From Oscillatoria acuminata PCC 6304 (GTDB taxonomy: Bacteria > Cyanobacteriota > Cyanobacteriia > Cyanobacteriales > Laspinemataceae): 64,000 nt of DNA. The notes beneath the pieces were generated by a model. The model ran no database searches. It was given only the letters and a program-made list of their open reading frames with translations, and was not told where the DNA came from. A program made the translations under genes and the position numbers. The stretch covers positions 1 through 64,000 of the forward strand of contig NC_019693.1 in assembly GCF_000317105.1 (NCBI RefSeq). Reading direction: 5' to 3'. Positions 8,547-17,800 of this stretch are shown here, in pieces (the stretch's first letter is position 1; each line of letters starts with the position of its first letter).

Positions 8547-8641
8547 GTTCGTAGTAACGACTTCAGTCGTTCTTCTTCCAAGTTCGTAGTAACGACTTCA
8601 GTCGTTATCCCTCTTTGTTCGTAGTAACGACTTCAGTCGTT
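8547..8641. repeat. Three direct 25-bp repeats, period 35, AACGACTTCAGTCGTT core
   Basis: Copies at 8547-8571, 8582-8606 and 8617-8641 are identical: GTTCGTAGT followed by AACGACTTCAGTCGTT. The spacers are 10 bases and differ. All point the same way. This is the same palindrome family as 3191-3447, here immediately after the lipoprotein stop codon, where it may act as an mRNA 3' stem. Confidence 0.88.
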
Positions 8642-8716
8642 TTTATCTTCATCTAACTGCATCACAGGCGAGTCATTCTAGGTTTTAGGGAACTCCATTA
8701 AATAAACTTTGCAAAA

Positions 8717-8770
8717 AACCCACAGGCTGAAGCCCGGAGGCTATACGGACGAAGCCCGCCTGCGCGGGCT
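8717..8770. repeat. Dispersed repeat, ACCCACAGGCTGAAGCC family
   Basis: Contains AACCCACAGGCTGAAGCC, GGAGGCTATACGGAC and GAAGCCCGCCTGCGCGGGCT. Near-copies lie at 12649-12732 (same orientation), 12932-13001 and about 14310-14390 (opposite orientation). Each ends in a GCCCGC/GCGGGC-type small hairpin. It is non-coding and sits just outside the IS5/IS1182-type element. Confidence 0.85.
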
Positions 8771-8782
8771 AATACAGTCTAA

Positions 8783-10330
8783 TTAGGGTTTGCTGAAAAA
8801 GTTATAAAAAGCAGGGGGGGTAAACGAACAAGAGGCCCCTCTGACTGCACCAATAAACATGGCTTTACTTCGATTCTTCCAGGTATAGCTAAAATTAATG
8901 CTTCGGCATAAAATTACAAGATTTTGGAAAAATTGACACAAAAAAAGACAGTAAAACTGCCTGAGCAGTTTTACCAGGTTTAGCACTAAAAAGGTAAGAT
9001 TAATGGAGGTTTCAGAAGTCTTAGATAGTTTAGACATGACTCGATTCAGACTGAATCTTCTTTTGCCCTGTCCAAATTTCCCTTCAATTTCGTTGCGAAT
9101 GCGCTCATCTTCTTGGGCTTGTTTTTTATCTTGAAGGCTGACTTGGGCCGGACGTCTCCCTAATGGAGGACCACTGAGCCTAATTCCTCTTTCTTTACAC
9201 CAAGCTCGATTGACTCGGGTGCGATAAATTTTATCAGCGTGAACCGATTCCGGGTAAAATCCCGTCAATTCTTTGTACGCCTCTACTTGACTAATCAAAT
9301 CTCCACTTTCATTATAGCTTTCCCAACTAATTTTTTCGAGTAATACATATCCTTCTACACAACTGACTGATAACTTCGCTCCGAATTCCGTAGGACTTCC
9401 TGACTTGCCTCGGACAATTGGACGGACATGAGGTTGTGTTAAACTGACAATCCGATGGTCGATTCTTTTTTGATTATTTGACCACATAAAATCCTGTTGA
9501 CGATAGATTTCGGTTGATACTAATAAATTTTTGTATTGCCTTCTGCTTAAAAGTTGTAGGCTGCCGCCCTTGTCGATTAAATTGTCAATATGTCCCAAAT
9601 TTCGTTTGATATATTGCAGTTGTTTTTTAACGGCTTCTCTCCTTTCTTGAACAGAGGGCTTCCTCTTTTTGGCAAATTTTAAATAATCTTTTCTAGCGTT
9701 CTGTCTATAAGTTCTTGGTTTTTTGTCTAGGTTATCCTTCAGGGATTTATATAAAATATCTATGATGCTTTCGGTAGTTTTTCTTGCTTGATTTAATAGG
9801 TCCACATCCGTGGGGTATTTGATATCCGCAGGGGAAACCGTTGCATCCATTAATAGCCGACCTCTATTTCCTTGTGGTTTTTCGGCTTCTTCTAACTTTT
9901 TTGTGTTGGGGTCCTCCGGAGTGAATCCTAGACTTTGTTGGACAATTTTGCGATTAATTTTTTGAAGTAGAGCCGGACTAATTCTTTTCCGGAAATGAAC
10001 CATCATTGACGGGTCAAAGGGCGCTTCATTTTGATAACTAATTCGTCCAATAAAATACTGTAAATAAGGATTTTCCTGGATTTGTTCAACGGTTTCTCGG
10101 TCACTAATACCCAATTTTTCTTTGATGATTAAAGCGCCCAGTGCTATCCTAAAAGACTTGGCTGTTGCCCCCATGTCTTCTGAGAAATTCTGGGCATATT
10201 CTGCCTCAAATTCCGACCACGGAATTAGCTTTGACAGAACTATCCACCGATTTTCTTCACACAGCTGGCCCTGAAAGGGTAGTTCAAAGGATCCTTCTGG
10301 CTCCAGGGCATTTTGTGATTTTCGATACAT
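8783..10330 (-). CDS. IS5/IS1182-type DDE transposase
   Basis: A transposase of about 515 residues from the ATG at 10330, which has AAAGG just upstream. The N-terminal region matches DUF772-type DNA-binding segments (LGALIIKEKLGISDRETVEQIQENPYLQYFIG...FDPSMMVHFRKR). Catalytic residues appear as D in LLMDATVSPADIKYPTD, D in ESVHADKIYRTRVNRAWC, and E in RIRNEIEGKFGQGKRR. A lysine/arginine-rich insertion lies between the first and second D. The last codons (FFSKP) and the stop lie in the element's terminal inverted repeat and target site. The frame looks intact, so the element may still be active. Confidence 0.9.
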   Translation of the reverse strand: MYRKSQNALEPEGSFELPFQGQLCEENRWIVLSKLIPWSEFEAEYAQNFSEDMGATAKSFRIALGALIIKEKLGISDRETVEQIQENPYLQYFIGRISYQNEAPFDPSMMVHFRKRISPALLQKINRKIVQQSLGFTPEDPNTKKLEEAEKPQGNRGRLLMDATVSPADIKYPTDVDLLNQARKTTESIIDILYKSLKDNLDKKPRTYRQNARKDYLKFAKKRKPSVQERREAVKKQLQYIKRNLGHIDNLIDKGGSLQLLSRRQYKNLLVSTEIYRQQDFMWSNNQKRIDHRIVSLTQPHVRPIVRGKSGSPTEFGAKLSVSCVEGYVLLEKISWESYNESGDLISQVEAYKELTGFYPESVHADKIYRTRVNRAWCKERGIRLSGPPLGRRPAQVSLQDKKQAQEDERIRNEIEGKFGQGKRRFSLNRVMSKLSKTSETSINLTFLVLNLVKLLRQFYCLFLCQFFQNLVILCRSINFSYTWKNRSKAMFIGAVRGASCSFTPPAFYNFFSKP

Positions 10331-10448
10331 TTTCCTTTCACCGATGCACAACAATTTCCAATTTTACCTCGTTTTCCTGTCTTTTGTGTCCAGGCAATAC
10401 TTCTACAAGCCTTATCACATCAGCGTTCCGCTTTTTTTCAGCAAGCCC
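8786..10448. mobile_element. IS5/IS1182-type insertion sequence, about 1.66 kb
   Basis: The ends are GGGTTTGCTGAAAAAG (8786-8801) and the inverted CTTTTTTTCAGCAAGCCC (10431-10448). Both are flanked by TAATTA (8780-8785 and 10449-10454). Because TAATTA is itself a palindrome, it is either a 6-bp target duplication or an outward extension of the inverted repeat (TCTAATTAGGG/CCCTAATTAGA). Palindromic targets are known for IS1182-like elements. It carries one transposase gene on the minus strand. Confidence 0.85.
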
Positions 10449-10517
10449 TAATTAGATGCTTAACCATCAGATGATGATTTATTTGTTGGAATACCCTTAT
10501 TGCCATGATTACACCCG

Positions 10518-11537
10518 TTAAGCCACGGGAGGAGGACCTCCAAAGTCAGAAAAAGCAGATAAGGTCAGGGCATAGTTTGTATTTTCATTGGCAGCGAAAA
10601 CGCGGACATAGTAAGTCCCTTCCACTAAATTGCCACTAACTGAGGTCCTGGGTCCTCCAAAATCGCTTGACCCGCTCAATCCATTGGCCCCAGCCATAAA
10701 CACTTCATCCGGCTGAAGAATTCCATCTTGATTACCATCCCGGTAAACTTCTAAACCCACTTGCGAGCCCGAGATAGACCCGTTGAAACTGCTGGTCTGA
10801 TTCAGATGAAACCGATAGTAATCATTCAGGTCATCTGGAGCCCCTACCACATCCTCAAAGGTGATGTTAAAGTTGCTCAAAGCCATTCCCAGGTCAGCAT
10901 TGAGGGTATCCCCGGTTCCGGGAGAGAGGGGTTCAAAGGACACAGGTTCATCCAAGGGTGGAATTTCCGGCAGAGGTCCGGGGGGTTCCGCAGTGAGGTT
11001 CCCAGGAAAGATTGGGGGTGCCGGGACAGAGCTTTGCACTGGAGCGGTGGGACTGGCAAGCACTGGGGAACCTGTCAATGGATCAAGATTAGGAGGCGGG
11101 GTGAGGATTTCACCGGATACCGGGGGAGGGGGGGCGATCGCGATCGGTTCCGTCGGCGCAATTCCCGGGCGTCCTTCCTCGAATCCAAAGGTCTGGAAAT
11201 GTTCAAACAGTTGTTCGTTTGTCTCAATTCCGTTTGCAGTTAAGTCCGGATGAGCATTTCGATAAAAAGCCACATCAAACTGTTCTGAAAACTGCCGTCC
11301 CTCGCTTACCCCCACACTTTGCAAATGTTCAAATAATTGCCGGTTGGTCGTTAAACCCGCTGATTCTAAGTCGGGATTGTTCCGACGATAAACATTGAGA
11401 TCGACCCAGGGAGAAAATGCCCGTTCCTCATCTAAACCAAAATTCAACCAGTGTTCCCTCAGTTGAGTCTCATCTAAATTTTGTAAATCTGAGGAGTTAG
11501 CTTGATAAAATTCGGGGTCAAATAGGTTAAAAACCAT
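10518..11537 (-). CDS. Protein with three 42-residue N-terminal repeats and a C-terminal pre-peptidase-like domain
   Basis: 339 residues. Residues about 4-125 contain three tandem repeats of the pattern F-D-x-x-F-Y-R-x-x-N-P-D-L-x-x-x-G-x-x-x-x-x-Q-L-F-E-H-F-x-x-x-G-x-x-E-G-R, a repeat found in secreted cyanobacterial and proteobacterial proteins. A Pro-rich linker follows (about 126-205). Residues about 215-335 resemble a bacterial pre-peptidase C-terminal (PPC) domain: DDLNDYYRFHLNQTSSFNGSISG...GTYYVRVFAANENTNYALTL. Within it DGNQDGILQPDE looks like an EF-hand-type calcium loop. There is no classical signal peptide, so export, if any, would use another route. No catalytic motif is seen. Its function is unknown. 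Confidence 0.75.
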   Translation of the reverse strand: MVFNLFDPEFYQANSSDLQNLDETQLREHWLNFGLDEERAFSPWVDLNVYRRNNPDLESAGLTTNRQLFEHLQSVGVSEGRQFSEQFDVAFYRNAHPDLTANGIETNEQLFEHFQTFGFEEGRPGIAPTEPIAIAPPPPVSGEILTPPPNLDPLTGSPVLASPTAPVQSSVPAPPIFPGNLTAEPPGPLPEIPPLDEPVSFEPLSPGTGDTLNADLGMALSNFNITFEDVVGAPDDLNDYYRFHLNQTSSFNGSISGSQVGLEVYRDGNQDGILQPDEVFMAGANGLSGSSDFGGPRTSVSGNLVEGTYYVRVFAANENTNYALTLSAFSDFGGPPPVA

Positions 11538-11824
11538 TGCATACCTTTCTATTAATTCATTAAAGCTCTTTTAGGGGGAATCCGGGAGGAGCGATCGCTC
11601 AATTCCCTGGAAACGCCGAACTGTCAGACATCGCAAATCCAGAGTTGATTAACGGAAGGGTTCGCGACTAAATACAGGGTAGCATAAGGAATATCTGGGC
11701 CCTCTCGGGGGGCGATCGCCCGTGGGGACTCCCCCATCGATTTGATTGAAAACCTCCCCTATTTCCCATGAAAATTTCTCTCAAAAGCCCATGATGTCGC
11801 CTTTGAGAGGAGTTGGGTCCGAGT

Positions 11825-12586
11825 TTAATGTGCGAACTGTATCGCCTCTAAATGATGAAAATAAAATTCATCCAGAGACTGACTGACTTTCAACAAAATC
11901 CCGCGCACCAGACGATGTTCATTCTCAATCCACCAGGAAGCGTTATCCACCTCGGCAATCACAGCATCTAAGCGCGATCGCAAGAACGGTGACCAATCCC
12001 TGCACAACTCCGACCCCTGAAAATAGGCGATCGCCTGGTCGCGAATTGCCCTCCCTCTTTTAATTTCATCTTTTTTTCCCATCAACGGCGGCAAGGGTAC
12101 AGGTTGATGGATCGAACTATCCACGACGCCCAACAATAGCCGTTCTTTTGTCAGAATGACCTCCGATAATAAAACCGAGTTGGCTTGTTCCATCTCGGTC
12201 CAGATGGGGTTTAGCTTCCGAATTGTTGTCTGGATATCCTTTAATTCCACATAAACTTCTTGAACAAATAAAGTCGCTGATTGATTAAACCCATGAAACG
12301 GGTCAATTTTAAAATTTTTCGTCGGTAACTGATTCACCTCCTGTTCAAACCGTTGCCAAAACTGTTTAAACAAGACCGTGAGTTCCCCCAAGTTTTTATC
12401 TAAAATAAAGGCTTTACTCAGCTTCATCACCGCCTCGATATTCACCATATCCACAGACATTTCTAAATAAGACCCGAGGGAATTCGTGGGGTCCCACTTA
12501 AATTTTTTAATCGGTAATCGGCTAATTTTTCGTTCTAGCAGTTCGATGCCGGGAAGGGACGGATTGAGATGGTGTAAGTCAAACAT
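11825..12586 (-). CDS. Hypothetical protein, helical
   Basis: A 253-residue protein from the ATG at 12586 (MFDLHHLNPSLPG); the frame is open to 12655 without a better start. I do not recognise the family. It is mainly alpha-helical by composition, with no signal peptide, membrane span or cysteine motif. The sequence has two similar stretches, PIKKFKWDPTNSLGSYLEMSV and PTKNFKIDPFHGFNQSATLFV, suggesting an internal duplication of about 75 residues. A long Trp/Glu-rich helix precedes the C-terminus. It is the third host gene on the minus strand in the accessory stretch, separated from the next by repeats. Confidence 0.6.
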   Translation of the reverse strand: MFDLHHLNPSLPGIELLERKISRLPIKKFKWDPTNSLGSYLEMSVDMVNIEAVMKLSKAFILDKNLGELTVLFKQFWQRFEQEVNQLPTKNFKIDPFHGFNQSATLFVQEVYVELKDIQTTIRKLNPIWTEMEQANSVLLSEVILTKERLLLGVVDSSIHQPVPLPPLMGKKDEIKRGRAIRDQAIAYFQGSELCRDWSPFLRSRLDAVIAEVDNASWWIENEHRLVRGILLKVSQSLDEFYFHHLEAIQFAH

Positions 12587-12648
12587 GGTAAATCGAGAAC
12601 GGCAGATTGAGACTTTGATAGGGAATTCAGTTGTCAACGGTCTATAAC

Positions 12649-13001
12649 AACCCACAGGCTGTAGCCCGGAGGCTATACGGACAAAGCCTGCCTAAGCGCT
12701 AACGCGCAGGCTACGCCAAACGCAGGCTGAAGAGAAAACCGACTTGAGACAACCGAATTGGGTATGATTAAAATTTTAAGGCTATTTAATCCCAAAATTC
12801 TATTTTAATCTCAGGACTTTTGAGCATTCCCACAAGGGACCCGGAGCACCCTACTTACGCAGATTTTCCAAGGCAACCCTCTCTGTAGAGGCGATTCGCG
12901 AATCGCCCCTACACACATATATATATAGGTCGATTTTCTCTTCAGCCTGCGTAGGCAGGCTTCGTCCGTATAGCCCCAGGCTTCAGCCTGTGGGTTTTTA
13001 T
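12649..13001. repeat. Large inverted-repeat region between two hypothetical genes
   Basis: The left arm, 12643-12745, runs CCCACAGGCTGTAGCC...CGCAGGCTGAAGAGAAAA. The right arm, 12928-13003, is its inverse: ATTTTCTCTTCAGCCTGCG...GGCTTCAGCCTGTGGG. Between them lies an unrelated palindrome, TGTAGAGGCGATTCGCG/AATCGCCCCTACA at 12884-12913, followed by a short AT run (ATATATATATA). The whole block looks like a non-autonomous hairpin element with a second repeat inserted. No ORF is credible here. Confidence 0.75.
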
Positions 13002-13020
13002 AAACTCTCCTCGATCGCCC

Positions 13021-14280
13021 TCATTTACGCCGCCAGGTCAAACAACACCAAACCGCGATACTCATTACTCCGCCGATTACCAAACTTCCCAAAGTTGTGG
13101 TGAATTGAAACTCTATCGGATGCCGATTTGGGGGCGGTGTAGCCACTATTACGGTCGCTACTACCGCACTGGTGGCTACCCCTACACTGGCGATGGTGAG
13201 GGTTGTATTCAGACGGCGATCGCTGCGGGTTTGTTCTATCTGATTCAGGCTTTCAACGGCTTTAATTGAATTTTCAACTAACAATAATCCCGGACTTAAA
13301 CTGGTATAATCTCGCTCAATTTGCCGGAGATACTTGTCCTGAGCAAATTGACTAAATTTATCAAACAACAAGGAACTCCCTTGACCTTGCCATTCCCCAG
13401 CCTTTTCGCCTAGGGGGTTTGGACTGTCTTCCGCTGATAATGCTGCTAATTTGAGAACCCGTTGGCGATAATTCTCTAAATTAATTTCAATGGTGTAGCG
13501 TTGTTCCTGTAAATAATTAAGCTGGGTTGCATACACCGCCAAAACATTCAAACTTTGGCGCAAATGGTCTTGTAATTCTGTCAAATTGACCGTTGACTGT
13601 TCTAGGCGGGCTAAACTCTGATTGGTCACCTGGGGCACGAGACGGGATGGCTGTTGTAACGACTCCCGCAATCGGCGACTTTGTTGAAATGCCCAGACTA
13701 CTTTATGGCGGTATAAAAACAAATGCTGGCAATGCTTCAAAAGATATCCCACTCGCTTTTGGAGGGCTTCTTTTCGCCAGTGGCTATCAAATAAACAAAT
13801 TAACAGATGATAGCTCTCCCCCTCTCCTTGTCCCTGGGGGGGAGACCACAGTTCATACAGGGTCGCCCCTAACAGAGGACCTTCCGCAAATAAATCTACT
13901 TGCCAATTGGGAGAAGTTTTCTCAAACTTTAATTGCTTACAAATCTCTTGAGCCAGACTCACCGGGGATTGATTTTCGGGCATTAATTGTCCCCAAACCA
14001 GCCAACTTGAGCCCAGTTTTCCCAGGGAGGTTTTCTTAAGAATCGTTTTTTGGATGTCTGCAAGTTCCTGAAGCGATTTGACCTCCTCGGACTTGTTCCC
14101 GGAACAGTCAATTTGAACCATCTGACTGTCTTGAATCTTCTCATGTCTAATATAACCATCGAGGGAATCGAGGAGGTTTCCGGGGGGGAACTCCTTAGAG
14201 GCGATGGTTTCCGATGACTCTTCCGACAAATCGTAGAGAAACCAGTCGAGAGTGAGAAATCGCAAATCCTGTTCATCCAT
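13021..14280 (-). CDS. Hypothetical protein with coiled-coil region and two C-terminal membrane segments
   Basis: About 419 residues from the ATG at 14280; a TTG five codons upstream is less likely. Not recognised. The N-terminal 190 residues look soluble (LRFLTLDWFLYDLSE; SSWLVWGQLMPENQ). The middle, about 195-340, is helical and Gln/Leu-rich, likely coiled coil (LARLEQSTVNLTELQDHLRQSLNVL). The C-terminus has two hydrophobic spans, TLTIASVGVATSAVVATVIVA and LGSLVIGGVMSIAVWCCLTW, ending WRRK, consistent with a hairpin membrane anchor or pore-like segment. It follows the CHAT and small coupled gene on the same strand, separated from them by 130 bases with a repeat. Confidence 0.7.
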   Translation of the reverse strand: MDEQDLRFLTLDWFLYDLSEESSETIASKEFPPGNLLDSLDGYIRHEKIQDSQMVQIDCSGNKSEEVKSLQELADIQKTILKKTSLGKLGSSWLVWGQLMPENQSPVSLAQEICKQLKFEKTSPNWQVDLFAEGPLLGATLYELWSPPQGQGEGESYHLLICLFDSHWRKEALQKRVGYLLKHCQHLFLYRHKVVWAFQQSRRLRESLQQPSRLVPQVTNQSLARLEQSTVNLTELQDHLRQSLNVLAVYATQLNYLQEQRYTIEINLENYRQRVLKLAALSAEDSPNPLGEKAGEWQGQGSSLLFDKFSQFAQDKYLRQIERDYTSLSPGLLLVENSIKAVESLNQIEQTRSDRRLNTTLTIASVGVATSAVVATVIVATPPPNRHPIEFQFTTTLGSLVIGGVMSIAVWCCLTWRRK

Positions 14281-14309
14281 ACAACATGAGTCCAAATCCG
14301 GTTGTTAAA

Positions 14310-14390
14310 AGTCGATTTTCTTTCTTAGCCCGCGCAGGCGGGCTTTGTCCGTGTAGCCCCAGGCTTCAGCCTGTGGGTTTTTATAGCCTA
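14310..14390. repeat. Dispersed repeat, ACCCACAGGCTGAAGCC family (inverted)
   Basis: Reads TCGATTTTCTTTCTTAGCC, CGCGCAGGCGGGCTTTGTCC, GTGTAGCCCCAGGCTTCAGC, CTGTGGGTTTTTATAG. It is the inverse of the copy at 8717-8770 and closely matches 12932-13001. It separates the small CHAT-coupled gene from the membrane-anchored hypothetical gene. Confidence 0.85.
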
Positions 14391-14410
14391 TGCGGACGCA
14401 ACCATCAGAG

Positions 14411-14869
14411 TTAAACTAAAGGACAATAGGGAAACAGTTGACGGGCGATCGCAAAAGAGTCCTCAGCCTCCAGAATCTGCTCAATCTTCTCCGGAACCTC
14501 CGACCCATCCGCGCCAGTTCTCGTCATTTCTGCCTCAATCGCGTCCAATAACGCCTGCATATCCTTCAACTCATCAACATTCCGAGCGAAATTCTCCGTT
14601 TCTGTATTGAAGGGTTCCGGCGTGTCATCGGGTGGAAAATCTCCCCCCATTTTGCGTTCTTGACTGGGGTGATGTAACAGTCGGCGGGCTTGAAGATAGG
14701 TGGGGGTTAACTGCGAACAGTTGCGGGCGATCGCATCCAACCGATCATACTCCCCTTTCTGAGCAACGGTCCGAATTTCCTTCTGAACCGAATCAGGAAG
14801 AGACGCATCCAGAGAACAAACCGCCGCCAGAAATGCCTTGAGTGTGACGCAAGTGAGAGGTGTCATCAT
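14411..14869 (-). CDS. Small hypothetical protein translationally coupled to the TPR-CHAT gene
   Basis: 152 residues from the ATG at 14869. The start codon overlaps the TGA stop of the CHAT gene (ATGA), a strong sign of translational coupling and joint function. The family is not recognised. The N-terminal 85 residues are helical (LKAFLAAVCSLDASLPDSVQKEIRTVAQKG), then an acidic Pro-rich linker (FPPDDTPEPFNTETEN) and a helical C-terminus ending ARQLFPYCPLV. There is no signal peptide or membrane span. By analogy with other CHAT cassettes it might be a partner, adaptor or substrate of the protease; this is inference only. Confidence 0.7.
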   Translation of the reverse strand: MMTPLTCVTLKAFLAAVCSLDASLPDSVQKEIRTVAQKGEYDRLDAIARNCSQLTPTYLQARRLLHHPSQERKMGGDFPPDDTPEPFNTETENFARNVDELKDMQALLDAIEAEMTRTGADGSEVPEKIEQILEAEDSFAIARQLFPYCPLV

Positions 14870-17800
14870 GTCTTGTCTCCAGTTAACGTAAATGCGGCCC
14901 AATAATAAGGATGACTATAGGGTTGAGCGTTGGGGTCTCTTTCAGCGAGGAAATCCAGTTGGTCGAGGAGGAAAGGACGAACTCGCACATCATCCAGTTT
15001 ATACCGTTCCAGTTCCGCCTCGTAGAACTCCCGTAACTGGGCAACATCACAGTGGGACAACCAATGTTTTGCCTGTGCTAGGGCCAGGGGTTCCGGGACT
15101 CCCGCCAGAACCTGCTCATAGAACTTCAGGGTCAACACCATACTGGCTGCGGATTCCACTGTCCAGAGCGTGCTCAACAGCATAGACACCCCCGCCATCA
15201 GCAAGCCACTGCTGAGACCCACATAGTCCGTGGTAATCGATTTCTGGCCGGTTATGGCTGTTTCACAAGCCGCCAAACTGACTAAACGATAACCCGACAG
15301 AGGCAGATCCAGCAACTCCCGAACCCGCAAAAACTCCTCCCCGGACAAGGCTAACCAGGATTGGTCCGGCGCGTCAAAATCGTAGCCCCCATGTCCCGTA
15401 AAGTGCATCAGCCGATACTCCCCTTTTCGCAGTTCGTCGCAGAGGGACCCTTGACGGACTTGGGGACCACACAGGGGCCGCACCCGCTCAAACCGCAGAC
15501 TGAGGCTTTCCGCCTCCACCTCGGCAAATTCCAGAGGCGAGAATCCCTGACTGTCGGGATATCCCACCAACAGCAGGGGAGCCTCCGAGGTGATGGGGGG
15601 CACCGGCTGTTGCGCCAGGGTCATCCCCACCTGAGCGCTGGGAAGCCGGATGAGACTGTATTTGGGGGGGAATAAGGCTTCCAGGGGGAACAGGTGCAAG
15701 TCCCGGTGGGGCAGTAAAATCAGATGGTCAATCTCCTCATCCGCCAACTCAGCCAGCAGGGCCTCAATCCGCAAAATCTCCCCCAACTGTTGCAGGCGAG
15801 AGACCATATCCCGACGCCAGGGATGGTCTCGGCTGGGAGAATCGGACTCCGATTTGTCGCTGCGATAGTCTTGATAGTCCCGTTTCCAGTTGTCCGTCCA
15901 GTCCTCCCATTCCCGCAATTGTCGCAGTCTGGGGAAAGACGCTTCACTCTCGTCTGAAGCGAGGAGGGGGATAGGGTCTTGGTTGGGTTTGAGCAGGAAC
16001 GTAGTGAGGGCGGAGGGACTGATGTGCCAGTAAACCGATGCGGTCTTCTCACGGCATAGATACTGTTGCAGACTCGGGAAGTCAGGACTGGGAATCTCCT
16101 CCATCCAACCCGACAGCCACCAGCGCAAACAGCTATTTTTGCCTTGTTCCGCCAGCATCAGGGCGGCAACGGGATTTCCATCTTGGCATTCCAGGTCAAC
16201 GGTCAACTGTTGGAAGTCTATAAACTCCAGGGCCAGTAGTCGTTGTTTCCCGGGACTGGGGGATTGTTGAATCAAGCGGCGCAACAGGTCAGACCCCTGA
16301 CGCCGGACTTCCGCTGCTTCCTCAAGTTGACCCAGTTCAAAGAGGACGCGGCTCAACTCTCGCAAGGCTTTGAGTCGCTCTTCGGGGGAGTGGGTTTCGC
16401 TGAGGGTGTCAAGGGCGGCGTTGTAGCGAGTGGCCGCTTTTCGCCAGAAGGGATAAGGGTTTGCGTCCTGGCCACCTCGGACATAATGGGCGCGACCAAT
16501 ACAGTAATTCAACAATCCCGCCCCTTCTGGGTCACGGTCGGGGGGACAATGTTTCAACCCTTCTTCATAGCTGGCTACCTTTCCCTCATACCCCCGTTGG
16601 TCGAGGGCGGGGTTTTGCAGGTGAGGGGAGAGGGAGAGGGTGACGGAATAGAAGCATCCTCGGGAGTTTCCGGCAGCATTGCCTCGGTTGCCCCAGGCTT
16701 GTGCGAAGTTAGGATTGAGGAAAAGGGCGCGGTCATAACTGGCAACAGCCTCCTCATAACGACCTAAGTTCTTCAGCGCACTGCCCCGGTTAGACCAGGC
16801 TTTTTCATCGTTAGGATTGAGGAAAAGTGCGCGGTCATAACTGGCAACAGCCTCCTCATGGCGACCTACCTCACTCAGCGCATTGCCCCGGTTAGACGAG
16901 GCTTGTGCCAAGTTAGGATTGAGGAAAAGGGCGCGATCACAATTGGCAACAGCCTCCTGATGGCGACCTAAGTAATACAGCGCAAGGCCCCGGTTAGACC
17001 AGGCTTGTGCCAAGTTAGAATTGAGGAAAAGGGCGCGGTCATAACTGGCAACAGCCTCCTCATAGCGACCTAAATTACTCAGCGCAAGGCCCCGGTTACA
17101 CAAGGCTGTTGCATCGTTAGGATTGAGGAAAAGGGCGCGGTCATAACTGGCAACAGCCTCCTCATAGCGACCTAAGTAATACAGCACCTCGCCATGAACC
17201 GCCCACAACAGTTCCTCATCGGGAAAGGATTCAATTGCCTCATTGGCTAATATCAGAGCCGCCTCATCATCACCAGCCATAAATAATATCTGACCTATCC
17301 GCCTCCATGCCTCTTCTGCTTCCGGATTCTCAAATGTCACACTTTCCTGACTCCCCCCAGTCTCTCCTGAACTGCCCCCAGTCCCCCCTTGATGTGCCAT
17401 TGGAGATGTTATTCCACCAGTCCCCGACGGCGACGAAGGAGGCTGGTTAACCCTCAAACGCTCCTGCAATTGTTGTCCCAAATCCCCCACCCGTTGCGCC
17501 AGGGGGAAGTCTCCCAGATTGCCAAACTCCTGCAACGCCTGAACAAACCGCGCCTCTGGGGGGTTCGCTAACCAAGTCTCTCCCGCCTTCTCCAACCAGT
17601 CCAACCAATCCCTCTCCTGCGCCCGAGATTCCAACTCCTGCAACCACTCCCGCACTACCTCACATCCCTGGTATCGCTGTTGCAACAACTCAGGGAACAA
17701 AGACTCAAACTCTGCCTCAGTCAGGGGGGATGGCGGTTGAGCCAATTTCTGGGTACCGGACTGATGAGCCAACTCACCGATTTTCCCACAGCCGAGTTCC

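Noticed and set aside
8547-8641. Short CRISPR array (three 25-bp repeats at 35-base period)
   Set aside because: Spacers are only 10 bases, the repeat is part of a dispersed genome family, and no cas genes lie in the window.
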